A stretch of DNA of 64,000 nucleotides from Latrodectus hesperus (GCA_037975125.1 JAJQOW010000211.1:62001-126000), one strand, 5' to 3'; shown: positions 20,410 to 33,163, counted from the first letter of the stretch. The notes: generated by a model not told the origin, from the sequence alone. Made by a program: numbers and translations.

Positions 20410-20790
20410 ATGCCCATATTTTGCTTGAATGCATTGGCGACATCGACTTTTCGTGCTGTCAATAAAGTTGTCGGTTACCGAAACGAGAAGCAAAGGTCAG
20501 ACAAAGAATAAGCTGTTTTCAGCTTTCACAAACCTTGGAGGAAGACAAAGATCATCCTACAGATGCTTTACAGCATTCGGGCCTGGAGATAAAGTTAGCC
20601 ATTCCATTAGTTCTTCAACAACTACAACTCGTTAAATTCATGTGTAATCATCCATCAGAATAAAACCCTTACCAACTGCACCAGTGTGTTAGTGGACTTC
20701 AGGATCAAGGATCTCATCCTGATATCTCACACCAGTCACAATTTCGCCCTGGAATTCATGCAGATCAGTGTGACCACCAAGAGAGACCAC
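20410..20790 (-). pseudogene. Tc1-like transposase relic, C-terminal half
   Basis: Minus strand, several stops. Recognisable pieces in order are TGVRYQDEILDP, HTGAVGKGFILMDD (second catalytic D) and, after a gap, NFIDSTKSRCRQCIQAKYG, which is the usual end of Tc1 transposases. The stretch with the third catalytic residue is eroded. No inverted repeats were identified. A 117-codon open frame upstream on the same strand (20846-21199) shows no Tc1 similarity. Confidence 0.65.
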
Positions 20791-20845
20791 TGTTCAAAAC
20801 ATTGTTTCTCAATCTTGGTAATTTTGTCTTTCCCCATTGTTGGAT

Positions 20846-21199
20846 TCATGTTAGGTTCTTTGTTCCTTCCAGATCAACAATTAATCTCCGTTTTGAATCT
20901 GTTCCCGTCTGTAAAAAGTACAGAAGCTCATCACTATCTGGTATAGGAAAAGTGTTCTCTTGCCTAAGATAAGAGGGCCTTCCTCTGTCATCCGATGAAA
21001 GGGAGGCACACAACTGATCACCTTGCATAGAAACTGCATCTGAAGACGTCGTTGCACCAGACAAGCGGATATTCTTCTCCCTAATACTACAGAGTGGCTT
21101 ACAACAAGATGCGGCACATAAGTGCTTCTTCTCCTTCTGGCCGAAAGATCTACAAATCTCGCTTCTGCAAGTTTGTAGCTCGTAAATGACATGAAACAA
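20846..21199 (-). other. Unrecognised open frame, 117 codons
   Basis: A hydrophilic, serine-rich translation with SGATTSSDAVSMQGDQLCA and a C-terminal LIVDLEGTKNLT. An overlapping 189-codon frame covers 20881-21450 on the same strand. Composition is less AT-rich than the surroundings, so this could be an exon or the edge of an unknown element. No splice pattern or homologue is visible to me. The remaining DNA to 21690 shows nothing recognisable. Confidence 0.2.
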
Positions 21200-21692
21200 G
21201 TCTTCTGGACACAGAAGCTTTGATTTGATGTTGATTCCAGAGACTGGACAACATTGTGAGACACATTAAGGGTCCTAACAGCAACAAACTTTAACATCCC
21301 CATTCCTATCAATCCGACTGCCCGCCACCTTAACGAATACGACAAACAGTTCCCCGATATGATAATACTCCACTGACTAGTGTCAACGAATCTGTCAACA
21401 AAGCTACTTAAATACGAAAACCTGATGTTTGCATATTTTCTCTCATTCATATATACCTGTTCTTTTCCAAAAAAAGTGGTAGCTAGCGTTTTTGTTAAAT
21501 TTACATTAATTCATTTTTATCATTTATAAAACCGTATATTTTATTGTTAATGTCATTTTCTTATGGTTAGTTATCGAAAAACATGTTATTTCTTAACTTT
21601 TGGAGGTTAGTGTACACTAAATTTAAGTCTTACGAATTAATGGTAATTTAAAAATCATTTGCCAATTATAATATTACATAAGAAAAAAAATT

Positions 21693-21764
21693 CCTCGGCG
21701 ATTTCCGAGATTCCTTCCCGGGTCAACTACTTTCAAAGCAGCAATGCTAAATATTATGTACAAT
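21693..21764 (-). pseudogene. Decayed tRNA-Gly relic
   Basis: The T-stem and anticodon side (CCCGGGTCAACTACTTTCAAAG on the plus strand, in two parts) and GCAATGCTAA align with the tRNA-Gly genes, but the acceptor stem and anticodon are destroyed. It shows that the tRNA family extended further and was lost here. Confidence 0.6.
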
Positions 21765-21945
21765 TGTCTATCAAAATAATGAAACACAGCTTAGATTCAT
21801 AAAGAATTCTTTATTAATAAGATGTAGAACTATCTCTTGTACGCTATACAGCTTGGATTCATGTAGAAATGGATTCATATATGTATTGAATAATGTTAAG
21901 AGGAATAGTATACCCCTTGTTTATTTTCCTCACGAATAGTGTGCA

Positions 21946-21981
21946 ATATCTTCTACCGGCACAAGCGTCGGTAGAAGATAT
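21946..21981. repeat. 13-bp perfect hairpin
   Basis: ATATCTTCTACCG pairs with CGGTAGAAGATAT across a 10-nt loop. The right half begins GCGTCGGT, as does the tRNA-Gly acceptor, which may be chance. No longer precursor-like fold is apparent. Confidence 0.6.
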
Positions 21982-22164
21982 ATATCTCGTATTCAATACT
22001 CTAAAGTAGACAATAACGATTAAATTGTGTAGAGATATGTTAACAGCGGGTACATGTTTAAATTTATCTTAATGTTCATCAAACCAAAGCTAGCCAAATT
22101 TCATTACATATGGTGCATTGTAGACCTCAAAAATTCCATCTTCTGTTAAAAATAAAGTTTACAT

Positions 22165-22640
22165 CAAAAGATAAACCAGATGAGCTAAGACTTCTCCATA
22201 CTTCTCCCCAGCTTCCTCACTTTCAGGTTTACGATTGGTTCAGCAGAAGAACATGACATGTCTGTCCATATCAGGACAAATCCACCTTCATTGTTGACAG
22301 TTAAAAGGAGACAATTACTATCATACGCTTGTGCAAGTATCCACCAATCGTGAATATGTCTTGTTGTCGGGGGAAAAAGTTATTGTTGTTGCAACTAGGC
22401 ACAGGCTAGGTACAGCATGCTTCCCTGTACCTAGCCCTGCTCAACCAGGTTCGGGAAAAGAGTGAAAGACGGCTCGTCAGACCATATTATTTTCTTCCAC
22501 TTATCAATCAACCCGGTTTCGCAAGTGATACCACAATGGACAACATGTGATATGCTGATTAATAGCCTGAGAATTTCTGTCCTGCCATAAATGTTCTGTT
22601 TATGAAAACAGTCTTCTAGCTGTAATTTTTGGCACTGGAG
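22165..22640 (-). pseudogene. Tc1-like transposase relic, central part
   Basis: The minus strand reads IYGR-like words, then CETGLIDKWKKIIWSDEPSF (first catalytic D in SDE), a broken stretch with an insertion of about 60 bp near 22380-22440, then AQAYDSNCLL, GGFVLIW and SAEPIVNLK. This is a Tc1 lineage different from the ones at 20.6 and 43 kb. Many stops. The sequence up to about 22850 may hold its N-terminal part, too eroded to draw. Confidence 0.62.
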
Positions 22641-23029
22641 AATATAGATTGTGATAGGGGTGTACAGTCAATTTTGCTGATTTTTCTCTATAGACAACAT
22701 AAGCCGCTTCAGTATCCTTTTATTGAGTTTCTCTTTCCGACCACTGTTTTGCTTTGCTGAGCTTATCTTGCCGCCTTCTCAGTATGTGTCATCACTTAAG
22801 GCACCGCACTTCTAAAAACACCCATGAGTTAGGATGTTTCAGTTACACTTGCTTCCACTAGACGAATTCCTACACTTCTACCCTTTGGAAATCTGAGAGA
22901 TGCATTTTACGCTTTTGAATAAAATGGTTGGTTGGTGTCCATAAGGAAAACTATAGATGACCATGAAGGTTCAGAACACAGCTGCCTATTTCCTTGCTGC
23001 TTTCGGAGTATAAACTTTTTCGATGTCGA

Positions 23030-23690
23030 GAGGAATGGAATTGCCGGACCCGAGCCAGAGATCTCAAAATAGCAGGGCAGTCAAATATATGTTTTGATGT
23101 TTGTTGAATACTATCGTAATTGATGCAGAGACGGTAGATTTTGTTATCATTTCTCTGGATCTTAAAATCTCGATGGTGACCGGTTCTAAAGCGAGTGATA
23201 GTTTTAGTGAGGTCTCTATTTGCGTTTATTTCACAAATCTGTGAGTCTTTTTTAATGGTGTTTTATTTTAGACAATACCTTGTATTATCTTTCACATCGT
23301 CAAGTGTGACTTTGAAGGTATTTCCGTCACTGAGTTTTCTCCCTTCCTTAGCAAGTTGATCTGCCTCTTCATTTCTAGGGATGCCGACGTGCGCGGGGGC
23401 ATCCACTGCAGAATACAAATCTTGTTTAGTTTTTCAATTTCTTTCGATTGATGTTGAATATCATGGATTAGCCTCAATTAACCATTGTTTAATGCTTCTA
23501 ATGCAGCTTTGGAGTCACAAAAGATGACTGGCTTGTCAATGTTGTTGAGTGAGATGTATTCATGCACTGCATGATTTATTGCTCACTGGTTAAATCTGAG
23601 GCGATGGGTCCAGTCTTTTTGAATAGTGTCGTCTTCTGAGCCATCAGTATATGCAACGACTAAGTTATTTTCCGACATTGCATTAATAGT
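23030..23690 (-). pseudogene. LINE ORF2 relic: RNase H and terminal zinc knuckle
   Basis: The minus strand carries AYTDGSEDD near 23650, then PVIFCDSKAALEAL near 23510, LQWMPPRTSASLEMKRQINL-type remains of the GHxGIxGNExAD motif at about 23380, and a knuckle-like CINYDSIQQTSKHIFDC near 23110. Stops and frameshifts interrupt it. It is not a copy of the 15 kb LINE. No target duplication was found. From 23.7 to 25.7 kb I see only AT-rich DNA with a short hairpin at 25508-25562. Confidence 0.62.
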
Positions 23691-23699
23691 CCCTTTTCT

Positions 23700-25690
23700 T
23701 TAGCATACCTGTTTCCAAGATAACTGATGTTATTTCTATTTTGGAGCATGGAAGTATGAGATTTGTATTAACAGTAGTAGTTCTGGGTAAGCACTTTTTT
23801 GAATAAAATCGAAGACTTTAATAAAACTGCCGTTAACAACCAGAATATATTTCTATTGAAAAAAAAATAGTAGCGATTATATTATATTTAAGTGCTTTCG
23901 AAGTGCATTAAAAATGTCATTTATATTCACAGGTGATTTATATTTTGGAAAACCACCTATAAATATTCATTATGTGACGTAGAGTGCAGCTGTTACTCCA
24001 GGGTGTCCTTCTCTGAAAAAATCAAGCGCAACCGAAGTATGTCACTCAATGTAGTTGATTTCTTAACCACTTCATTTCCGAAACTTGCATAAACAGATAA
24101 TGAATTGACTTAGCCATTTATTCATTAAAAAATTAGAGAAGACGTTTCCGCTTTAACTTGAAAATAAACCATTATATATTTTATGATTTTTTAAAACAGT
24201 TGTATTTCATAGAGATGCTCGTAATTTGGGTGCATTAGATATAAAAAAATAAAGACATCAACACAAAAATAAGTTTAAAAAATCTCATAATTCTAATAGG
24301 CACGCCAATATCTGTCAGGAAAAATTTTTTCCTTATGTCAAGAAATAAACAGATTCTACACTGACCTATAGAAAAGTATTTAATTTCATTAAAAATAAAA
24401 TTGCGTTGGGTACTGATTGTTACGATAGTTTGAAATGTAAGTTTAATTATATTTAACTTAATTCTTAGGAAATAATAATTCTAATCACAATAATCCAGGC
24501 TCATACTAAATCAAAATTTTATTAAGTTATTGGATGTTTCAAATGATAAAATATGTTGCTTTGTCAGGATCAAAAGAAAGTTGGCTTCAGTGGTACTGAC
24601 ACCACTACACCTAACATATATTAAAGATACAAAAATTGATTAATTTTAAATGAAATTACATTATTACATTAACTGTCAACATAATTCATATAATTTTAAT
24701 TTTAAGTGTTACGTACAACATGTATTTATTTCACAAAAGCACGTTATATCTACACGTGATATATTGTTTGCGGAAGGGACCAGGAATCAACAACGACAGT
24801 CTTTTTGGAGAATATGCCTTTTCAGAAGATTTCGTCGAAGGTTGGTCAGGCCAACAGAGATCCTCCTTCTTCCTCAATCCAAGAAGCATCTAATTTAGTT
24901 CCTTGGAGATTTAACAGAATAAAACAAAAATTTCGCTATCCATTTCATCTTTTGCTATTCTATACCCGGTATTTATATAAGTTGGAAAGTTAGAAAACCT
25001 TTTAGCTCTTGATCCGGAAGATTGTTGAAAATATTCCCAATCGGCCCATTAGCTTTCAAGATTCTTCCTGCGTTGTTTTCCGCAGGAAATACTTCAAAAT
25101 ATCCGGTTTTCCCATTCTTGAAATACTTTGTTTGCTTCCCGTTGCTGAGAATGGTACTAGATCACCTCAATTTTCCCGAATTTTCCATGTGGAAGGGCTT
25201 CTTACAAATAATTTAAAAGTTGCTCCCCACAAAATAATTATTATGTATACACATTATCAGCACCCTATAATTTGCCTTAATATTTGATATAAAAATTGCA
25301 AGCTTACTTTGTTTCTTTAAAAGAATTATTGGTATTTCAGATGTAAATAGCTTTTAGATAGCATGATAAGAGAAGTATCACTTATCTTTTTTAGATTACT
25401 ATCTCAACATGACGCCTATAGTAAACTACGCATAAAATTTAAAAACTCACTATTAATAAAAAGTTCTCGATTTCGAATAAAGATACATTGTTTTCTTCCA
25501 ACATTATGAATGCTGGATGATTTTACAAGATGGTTCCTATCATGAAAAATCCTCCAGCATTCAGTCCCAAATCACATTTGGGTTGCCAGACGAAATTTTT
25601 GGTAATATGTTTTTAGTCTAAATAAGAAAACATCTTTATCGTGACTAAGTTTAAGATATTCATGTTGAGAAAGCCCATCAACGTTAAGAG
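23700..25690. other. AT-rich stretch without recognised genes
   Basis: Short open frames at 24650-25287 show no domain. An imperfect 17-bp hairpin (GAATGCTGGA stem, 21-nt loop) occupies 25508-25562. Nothing else found. Confidence 0.4.
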
Positions 25691-26349
25691 TTCAATGGGC
25701 ATTATGATAGTATATGTTCATCAACCGACGGCTCGACACGCAGAGTCACTGGTCTCGACTCAGAACATCGAACGATTCTCAGAGTCAGTGTCACTCTGCT
25801 GATGCAATTCAGTATGAAGGCCAACTCAGCGTGGACCTCGTCTCTTGGCATCGGGTCCAGTCAGATATCGAAAACCTTTTCTTAACGAGTAAGACGCCTT
25901 TTCTTAACTGTCTCTCTCTCTCTCTCTCTTCAGCTTTTTATGTTTAAATAACATTAAAATAAAACGAAGCCTAATAAATGGAAAGAAAATAATTTGTGAA
26001 AAGTGCTTTAGCAAAATTAATTTAGAGTAATAGAAATTCAGACACAAAAGTGAATCCCAATAGACAACAATGTTAAGGTAAATTTCCAAACATTCATTGA
26101 ATTTTATGATGAATAAAATAAAAAAGTACTTATTTTTTATAAAAATTAATTGCATAATAGACTTAATCTCTACACGGCAATAAGGTGCCTAAATTCGCAG
26201 ATAAACTTGAATCATAGCCAAATATATTTCAAAAATTTAAAAAGCCATGAAATTTTTTCTGTTCATGATACATTAAATGAAAATAAGCTACGAATTATTT
26301 GTATATTAAAAACATTAGCAAGGAAAAAAAAATCATGTGAGAAAAGATC

Positions 26350-26421
26350 TGCGTCGGCCGGGAGTCGAACCCGGGTCAACTGCTTGGAAGGCAGCTATGC
26401 TAACCGTTATACCACCGACGC
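26350..26421 (-). tRNA. tRNA-Gly (UCC)
   Basis: Identical body. The 3' flank (25740-26349) matches that of the gene at 12515, while the 5' flank from 26422 is strongly diverged. Only a degraded form of the upstream block remains at 26461-26476, 39 nt from the gene. This is a second example of flank homology breaking at the tRNA. Confidence 0.95.
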
Positions 26422-26479
26422 CATACAAAGCTACTCTTTTCTTTAAATTTAAATTAAAAAAAGAAATGGGTCATTGACC

Positions 26480-28800
26480 GCTGTAGCTTTCTGAGTTACT
26501 TCCAGTTTAAAAGAGGAAGAAAGAAAGCTGAAACCTGTTTACTTTTATTTTAAAGAATGAATTGTTTTAAAATATTTTCCCTACCCATGAATATATGATA
26601 ATATTAGTGTAACCATTACTGACTTTAATTCTAACGATTTTTCAAACTTCCATTAAACAGCAATCCCTTCAATCCCGAGCATTGAATAATCGCTGACTTC
26701 TTACGATTGAACTTAAAGCATGGCAGTGAAGTCCTTTAAAGTGTTTCTGGTAGTTCACAATTTTTTTAAGTAGATTTAATTCTCGAAAGTCGATCAATGG
26801 TTAAATCTTACTTTTAATAATGTGCTGAGAACCCACTTGAAGAAACTGCCTATTTTTGGCGAAAAAGCGTCTTAAAGCAATATCTTAACACAATTCGCCA
26901 ATAACGTAGCAAGTACAACAGAAATGAGAGAACATATCAGTGAGGTTCCGCTTTTCGGAAGTACAGGACACGAGTTCGATCCCAGCTTCACCCGACCAAC
27001 AAGCAGAGGACTCTCTTTAACTTAATGTATAAACGTCTTTCGGAGGAAGTGCTCGGGTGATTTTTGAATTCTTAATTTCAGGCATATACAGCGGGTGAAT
27101 CCATTACAAGACTATGTTCGCTAACTGATTGATTTAGTATAGATTTTTTTGTGAAATCGATTCATTCGTGCTGGAGACTCTAAAAACAAAACTGAAAAAA
27201 AGAATGTAGAATATATTTCTTATAAAAGTTTGTAAGAAAAAATACATGTAGTCTTGTATAGTAATCAGTCCTTTTTTTCTAGTGCGTTTAAGAACATGTC
27301 TAATGTCGATTGCTTTTTTGTTATTCAAGACTACAAATGGGACAATGAATGAACGAATGAGGGAAGCACTCGAATTGATATCAAACTGAGTTATAACCCA
27401 AATGATGGTCTACTTTGGCCTTAAATATTCTATTGGAAAAATTTCCAATATAGAATTTGGAAGTTCAATAGGCAAGCAACACAATTCAAGAGAGAGAAAA
27501 ACGATTTTCGGTTCTTTGGGTTTGTCACCCTGGACATCATACTCCGAGAGATGTTCGCTAGAATTCGTTTTAGTTTCTGATCCAAATATGTGTTCGCAGT
27601 CAAAACACAAAAATTTTTCGTGAATGTGTTTGTTGCTCTCAGTCCGAACTGTTCGTTAAGCGATCACCCTTTGTACATACTATCTTTTGCTACTGAAAAC
27701 TGTCTCCTTAAGAATAGTTGCGGCTCATGCAGAAATCCCATATGATAAATACGGTTTTTCTTTTTGAGCCCTCAATAGAGTAAAAAGAAAGTAAAAATGC
27801 TCACCTGCTGACTGGACTTGCCACTAAGAAACGGAAGTTCCCGGGTTCGATTCCGACTTTTGTTTAATTAGAGATAGAAGTTACATTTAGGTGAATATAC
27901 ATAAATCCATTTCGAATATATTGCAAAACTTGCAGTAGTGGATGACTGCGAATTTTCCCCTTACGACACGGTTTATGAATCAGTATTCAAAAGTTCATTG
28001 TGTGATGCTTTCTAAGGGCTCCCAGTTCGATGAACGGTGCTCTTGTAGCTCAGTTGTCCATTTTTGTTGCCTTTCTTTGTACGAAATGTATATTTTGTTG
28101 AACATTTCATTATAATTTGTCTCGCTCTTCTTAATTATAAATGGTGGAAATTATTAAGTGTATATATAGAGAGATATGTATTTAAAATATATATTTTATT
28201 AAATAATTCTAAAACTTATAAATTAGGTTAGGTTTCTTGGTTGTTCTTCAAGTTATATTTTTTGCATATTAAAGCTAATTGGCGGGAATTCAAATTTAAA
28301 TATATTCCGAAAGTCAATTTACATTAGTTGAAATGCAAGAAACCAAGCAAACAAATGTTAATGAAAACTTACATTTGTTCGTTTTACATTTTAAAAAATG
28401 TAATCAATTTTATCTTACCAATTGTAATTTCTAACAATAAATAACATAAAATGTATATTTTCTATACCATATTTAATTGCGAAATGTATTTTTCTTTTCT
28501 GAAACACAGTTAGCAGTCCTAAATGCAAGACAATGAAAAACGCCGTCAAAGGATAAACCAAATTTTCTATATCACACCAAAAAAAGGATTATGATTTCTG
28601 CATCAATTACAATTGAGTACTTCATAAAACGTATTTCGTGGAACAAACATAATATTTAAATTAGTTGGAATTATTTGGCTCACATATTTAAAAGCGTTTG
28701 GCTAGGAAAGAACTATAACAAAAAAACACACATATCATTCTTTCTACTATTAACATTATATTAAATAAATACATTCTTCGAATTACTTGTAAATTTTAAA
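26480..28800. other. AT-rich stretch with tRNA-like remnants
   Basis: Two B-box-like words with surrounding tRNA flavour stand at 26945-26998 (GAGTTCGATCCC) and 27800-27865 (GGGTTCGATTCC); both are too degraded to fold and are probably old SINE heads. The open frames at 27402-27623 overlap on both strands and look fortuitous. From 28300 weak similarity to the 14.1-14.5 kb tRNA flank begins. Confidence 0.35.
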
Positions 28801-28824
28801 AAAAACCACTCAGTAAGCTCATTC

Positions 28825-28896
28825 TGCGTCGGCCGGGAGTCGAACCCGGGTCAACTGCTTGGAAGGCAGCTATGCTAACCGTTATACCACCGACGC
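28825..28896 (-). tRNA. tRNA-Gly (UCC)
   Basis: Identical body. The 5' flank to about 29790 is a close inverted copy of 2300-3181. The upstream block at 28933-28948 is exact, 36 nt away, and the distal block is at 29262-29298. The 3' flank is a diverged version of that of 14567. The nearest terminator-like A-run on the plus strand is at about 28799, farther away than in the other copies. Confidence 0.95.
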
Positions 28897-30563
28897 TACA
28901 CTAGAAAGCTTTCTTTAAGGAATAAATCAAAGTAGAAGTAGGTCATTCGTCTCAGAAAATTTCTTTCTCATTTTGTAGGAGAAAAGAAAAGGGGTTCTTG
29001 TGGACGAGCGTGTGTCCTTATTTTTCTGATTACACAGAATATGTCGTTCAATCTACAACTTGAGGATGGGCAGTTTAAAAATTTTCCCTGAGCTTCCCTG
29101 GTTGCGCAGTCCTTGCCATGAGGTTACTTTGCCCTTTACAAGGCGTGTCGAGCCGTCGGTTGATGAACAAAATGTATGCGACGACTGAACTCCTAACAGT
29201 CGAGGAATGCATTCAATCTGACATTGTTATTTAAAATACGCTTTGTGAAATTGCGGATATCGTGTTGACAAGGCTTCCGAAAACAACGTCCTAATGGTTA
29301 GTCGACAAATAACATTAACGATTCAAATAAAGTAGAGAACATGTAATAGATGAAAAAACACACGTCAGAGTTGAAAACCCCTCTTTGATCTCACCCATAG
29401 TTGAACAATAAACTCTTGTTTTGAAATGGGTGCTTCGGAATTTCCAGTGTTGCCACTTTTTGGCATATGAGTAGGTTAATATTAATTATGAAAGGATTTT
29501 TTGATTAGAACAAACGCGGTTAATGTTGAAATGAGATACGCTCGAGTTCTATTGATTCGCTGTTAGTTTTGTGGATTAAGAAATAAGTGGGTGCTCCCCG
29601 GTTGCTGGGACAGAGTGGAAATCCCGGGTTTGATTTTGACCATTGATATTAAAGTGCGGTTGGGGAACCATTTATGTAATACATAAATGCATTTAGAATC
29701 TGTCTGTGATTGTCTATTAATTGTAATATTAATAGAAAATTCGAATCAGTGGTTGGTTGTGAATTTTCCTGTTTTCCAGCTCCGGAGGCGTGAATAGGGT
29801 TCATTCATCGTGGAGGAAATGCCGGTCTGGAAAGCAACTACGTGGCGAATTTTCAAATGCCTTGAAATGGCTCCCAACGGTTTGATGTGCAGTGAATGGC
29901 TTATTGCTCAGTGGTCAACTCTTGATGTTCCCGTATGGCACAATGCAGATTCCATACATTTTTATCTTACATAGTATAACTCGCATTGATTGAAACTAAA
30001 GGAAGACATGAAGTGTGTATAGAAGTCTATAGTGTTAATAGATCTTATTTAACGTTTTAAAGTAGGTTTGTTGGTTGCTCAACGGGGATTATTTTAAGGG
30101 GTAATTTGGGCAGAACTCAAATTTAAATATATTCCGGAAATGTGTTTAAGTTAGTACAAATGGTTATACCAGAACTATCAAATTTTAAAGCAAAATTTAC
30201 ATTTGTTTTTTTTTATGAAAAATAAACTTTACCTTAAATATTGTTTCTTAAAAATTAAAAATTGTCATGTAATATTAATAGAAAAATCTTCACTTTTTCA
30301 TGCTTAATCAGAACATATAATCTTTCTTTTTGAATCTGTTAGAAAACTGAAATTCCAGGAAAATAGAAAGCACCGCCAAAGGTTTTACCAAAATCAAAAT
30401 GACACTGAAAAAGGATTGTGTGACAGGGAACTAAATGCACTTAAACATTACAAAAAAGATGTTTTTTACTGCTGATATTATATTTCATTTAGTACGAATT
30501 GCTTGAAAATTAAAGAACAATTGGTTTCTATAAATAAAAGTACATAAGAAAAAAATAGCAATC

Positions 30564-30635
30564 TGCGTCGGCCGGGAGTCGAACCCGGGTCAACTGCTTG
30601 GAAGGCAGCTATGCTAACCGTTATACCACCGACGC
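30564..30635 (-). tRNA. tRNA-Gly (UCC)
   Basis: Identical body. Both flanks are close inverted copies of those of the gene at 1364, which shows that the two substitutions at 1364 arose in that copy. The upstream block at 30671-30686 is exact, 35 nt away; the distal block starts at 30993. A-run at 30544-30550 on the plus strand. Confidence 0.96.
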
Positions 30636-31199
30636 TTCAGCAAAATCTCTTTTTCTACACAAGAAAGGAATAGAAGTAGGTCATTCTCCGCAACAGCTTT
30701 CACCCTAGCACTCAGTTCGAAAGAGAAACAAAGAAAGAATTGCAAATTTCAGAAAAAAATAAAACAAGCGATGAGGACGGAATTTTTTAAAATCCTTTCA
30801 CTATGAATATATTTTGATATTAGAATAATCAATATTGATCTTTATATTTTTTTCAATCATCAATTTCACAGCCTAGTGCTCTTGATGTTTTGTTGATTCA
30901 CAAACATTTCACTCGCAATGGTTGACCACTGGATAGCTAAAATTCTCTAACGAGAGATGCTGTGAATATACTTTAATAAAGTGCAGATTTTGTGATGACA
31001 AGGCGTCCTAAAACAACGTCTTGATATTTTAAGTACATAATAGTATTCACGATTAAAGCATTAAACTTAAAAGCCTCTTGTTCAACCCCAACCACCAGTT
31101 GAAAACACGGTAGGGATGACACGTCCTTGATTTCGGCATGCTTGCCTTCTGCGGTGAGTGCTTGGTAATTTCCGGGATATTGCCCGATTTCGCACCTTG

Positions 31200-31720
31200 C
31201 TATAATTTACATATAATAAATTCATATGCACACAGTATCAGTAAAAAGGCCACATCCAGCGTCCTTTTGTGTGTCGAGTGTCAACAGTTACCACGGTCCA
31301 TTGATCATGAATGAAAGACCTTTAGGGTGAGGCACATCTTCAGAGCCTTCTCAGTAGTTTGATGGACAGTACTCTTGCTGCACCAGCATGCTTCCCTCTA
31401 CCTTGTCTTGAGTGCAGCTATGCTGATTAGACAGAAGCAGGCACCTAGCAGAAGACCCCCAATACTTGGTATAATTAGTCATACTCGTCTTAATTTTAAA
31501 TAAAGTGAATGGCGAAATGTGTAATTAAATATATAGATTTAATTGTTATTAATTATATACATTTAACTATATTTAATATTATGTGAATCTATAGTTACAA
31601 ATAAATACACCTTAATAAATATTTCGCCCAATTAAGCACTACACAACATATACTTCATATAAGAAACGTTATATTTAATTTAGTACATCGGCCTTTGATA
31701 AGGAAAAAATTTTTGTGCTC
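31200..31720. other. Unique 3' flank of the last tRNA-Gly; possible small inverted-repeat element
   Basis: Positions 31509-31626 begin GGCGAAAT and end ATTTCGCC, with a few more matching bases inward, which could be a small AT-rich transposon. No target duplication is clear. Otherwise nothing recognised. Confidence 0.25.
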
Positions 31721-31792
31721 TGCGTCGGCCGGGAGTCGAACCCGGGTCAACTGCTTGGAAGGCAGCTATGCTAACCGTTATACCACCGACGC
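31721..31792 (-). tRNA. tRNA-Gly (UCC), last of the cluster
   Basis: Identical body. The 5' flank is homologous to that of 28825 for about 110 nt and carries the upstream block with one change at 31829-31844, 36 nt away. The 3' flank is unrelated to the other copies. No distal block was found in the expected place. No further tRNA-Gly gene is seen to the right. Confidence 0.95.
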
Positions 31793-31849
31793 TACAACAA
31801 ATAACTTTCTTTAAGGAATTAGTGAAAGTTGAAGTAGGTCATTCGGTCT

Positions 31850-32928
31850 CAGATGTTTCAGTTACGTCTCAGTTTGAAAGAGGAATATAAAAAAGAGTAA
31901 ACTTGCTTTTAAGGACTGAAAATTTTAAAATTCTTTCGCTATCCATGAATATCTTAATATTAGAATAATCTGCATTGACCTTTATACAATTTCCCATTCC
32001 CGTGCTCCTCCCGGTTTTCTGTGGATTCACGAAATGCTCACCCCGATCGCAATACTGAGTGAAATACTCTGTTTAAGGATGACTTTAAGCAATTTCAGAT
32101 TTTGAAAAGACCGGGCTCTATAATATTTCAGTCAACCAATTATTGGTCTGATTTCTGTACAACAGTATGCACGAGTAAAACAGTACATGAAAGTGGCAAG
32201 GGTCTTCGCAGTGGAAGAGAGTCCAGGTTCAATCCCAATCGTGAGTGAAAAATGGGATATGGATGATTTGCAAGTTTTTTTTTTTTAAATTGAAAAAATA
32301 AAATTTTCTTATAAAACATGACGTCGGGTATCAATATTTTTTTCAGCTTCTTACAGACATATATTAAAGTTTAAAATTATTTAATTTATTCATATTACAT
32401 CTTTACTATTGAAAATTAAAAAATAATATTTAGAAGTGCCAGTGATTCCAATATATGTTTTTATTATATTACGAGGGGATTGTTTTCGTTTATCAAAATA
32501 ATATAAAATTTACTGGTATTTATTGACGAATGAAATCCAAATTTTAAATCTTGAAATGAGCTTGAAATTATACTTAAATGGTATCTGTTCGAGATAAACA
32601 ATAAATAAAAAACCTCCCATATTTTATGGCATAGAGCGTTTGGTTTTCTTTCAACTTTTTTTTTGAATGTTCATTCACAAATTTAACTGCAATAACCGGT
32701 AGAAATCTCTTCTCTTGTATTGCTATTTTTTGCTGCTATCTAGAACTTTTACTTTGATAAAAAAAAAACTTCGTTAAAAATGTTGAATGTTGCCAAAATA
32801 CATAAATAAGCAAACTAAATGAAAAATTAGTTAGTTTAGACCAGTGAGAACACAAAGCTTAATTTCTTGCCCGATTTATCTAGGTTGCTGTAATCACACA
32901 CAAAAGATCCTACTTGAATTATCTTGCT
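31850..32928. other. AT-rich stretch, nothing recognised
   Basis: No gene, tRNA or element was seen. A B-box-like word near 32220-32240 (GGTTCAATCCC) may be an old tRNA-derived remnant. Confidence 0.35.
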
Positions 32929-32939
32929 AGAGAACCGTA

Positions 32940-33163
32940 TTCATTTTTTTATTACATTACATATATTCAGACTTGTATGCTTGATTCTTGAGATCCGCTT
33001 GTAAGTCTTCGTCGATAATAGGACAAATAGCACAATGACAGGTGTACAACCACAGAAGAATAACGAAGGAAACACCCAGGGCCATGGTGGGAATCGAACC
33101 CACACTCCTACGCTCTCAAGCGATTAGCGGTGATGCTTTAGACCACTCAGCCACGGAGCGCCC
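32940..33163 (-). mobile_element. SINE-D copy, full length
   Basis: 224 bp, minus orientation, bounded by a perfect 11-bp duplication AGAGAACCGTA at 32929-32939 and 33164-33174. It lies outside the duplicated tRNA flanks, which proves that the unit moves by itself. Body and tail match the copies at 3602 and 11884. Confidence 0.85.

Larger units (their letters stand above)
25740..31190. repeat. Third, rearranged copy of the tRNA-Gly flanks
   Basis: Positions 25740-26421 match 11700-12586 in the same orientation; 28825-30960 match 1050-3253 in inverted orientation; 30960-31190 match 19960-20190. Between 26.5 and 28.8 kb similarity to the palindrome is weak or absent; weak similarity to the 14.1-14.5 kb flank is seen at 28300-28820. 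This copy lacks the SINE found in both arms near 3.7 and 11.9 kb and so preserves the empty site at about 25949. Confidence 0.75.

Noticed and set aside
20846..21450. A host exon
   Set aside because: Not fully rejected, but two overlapping frames, no splice signals that I can defend and no known domain; kept only as an unrecognised open frame.
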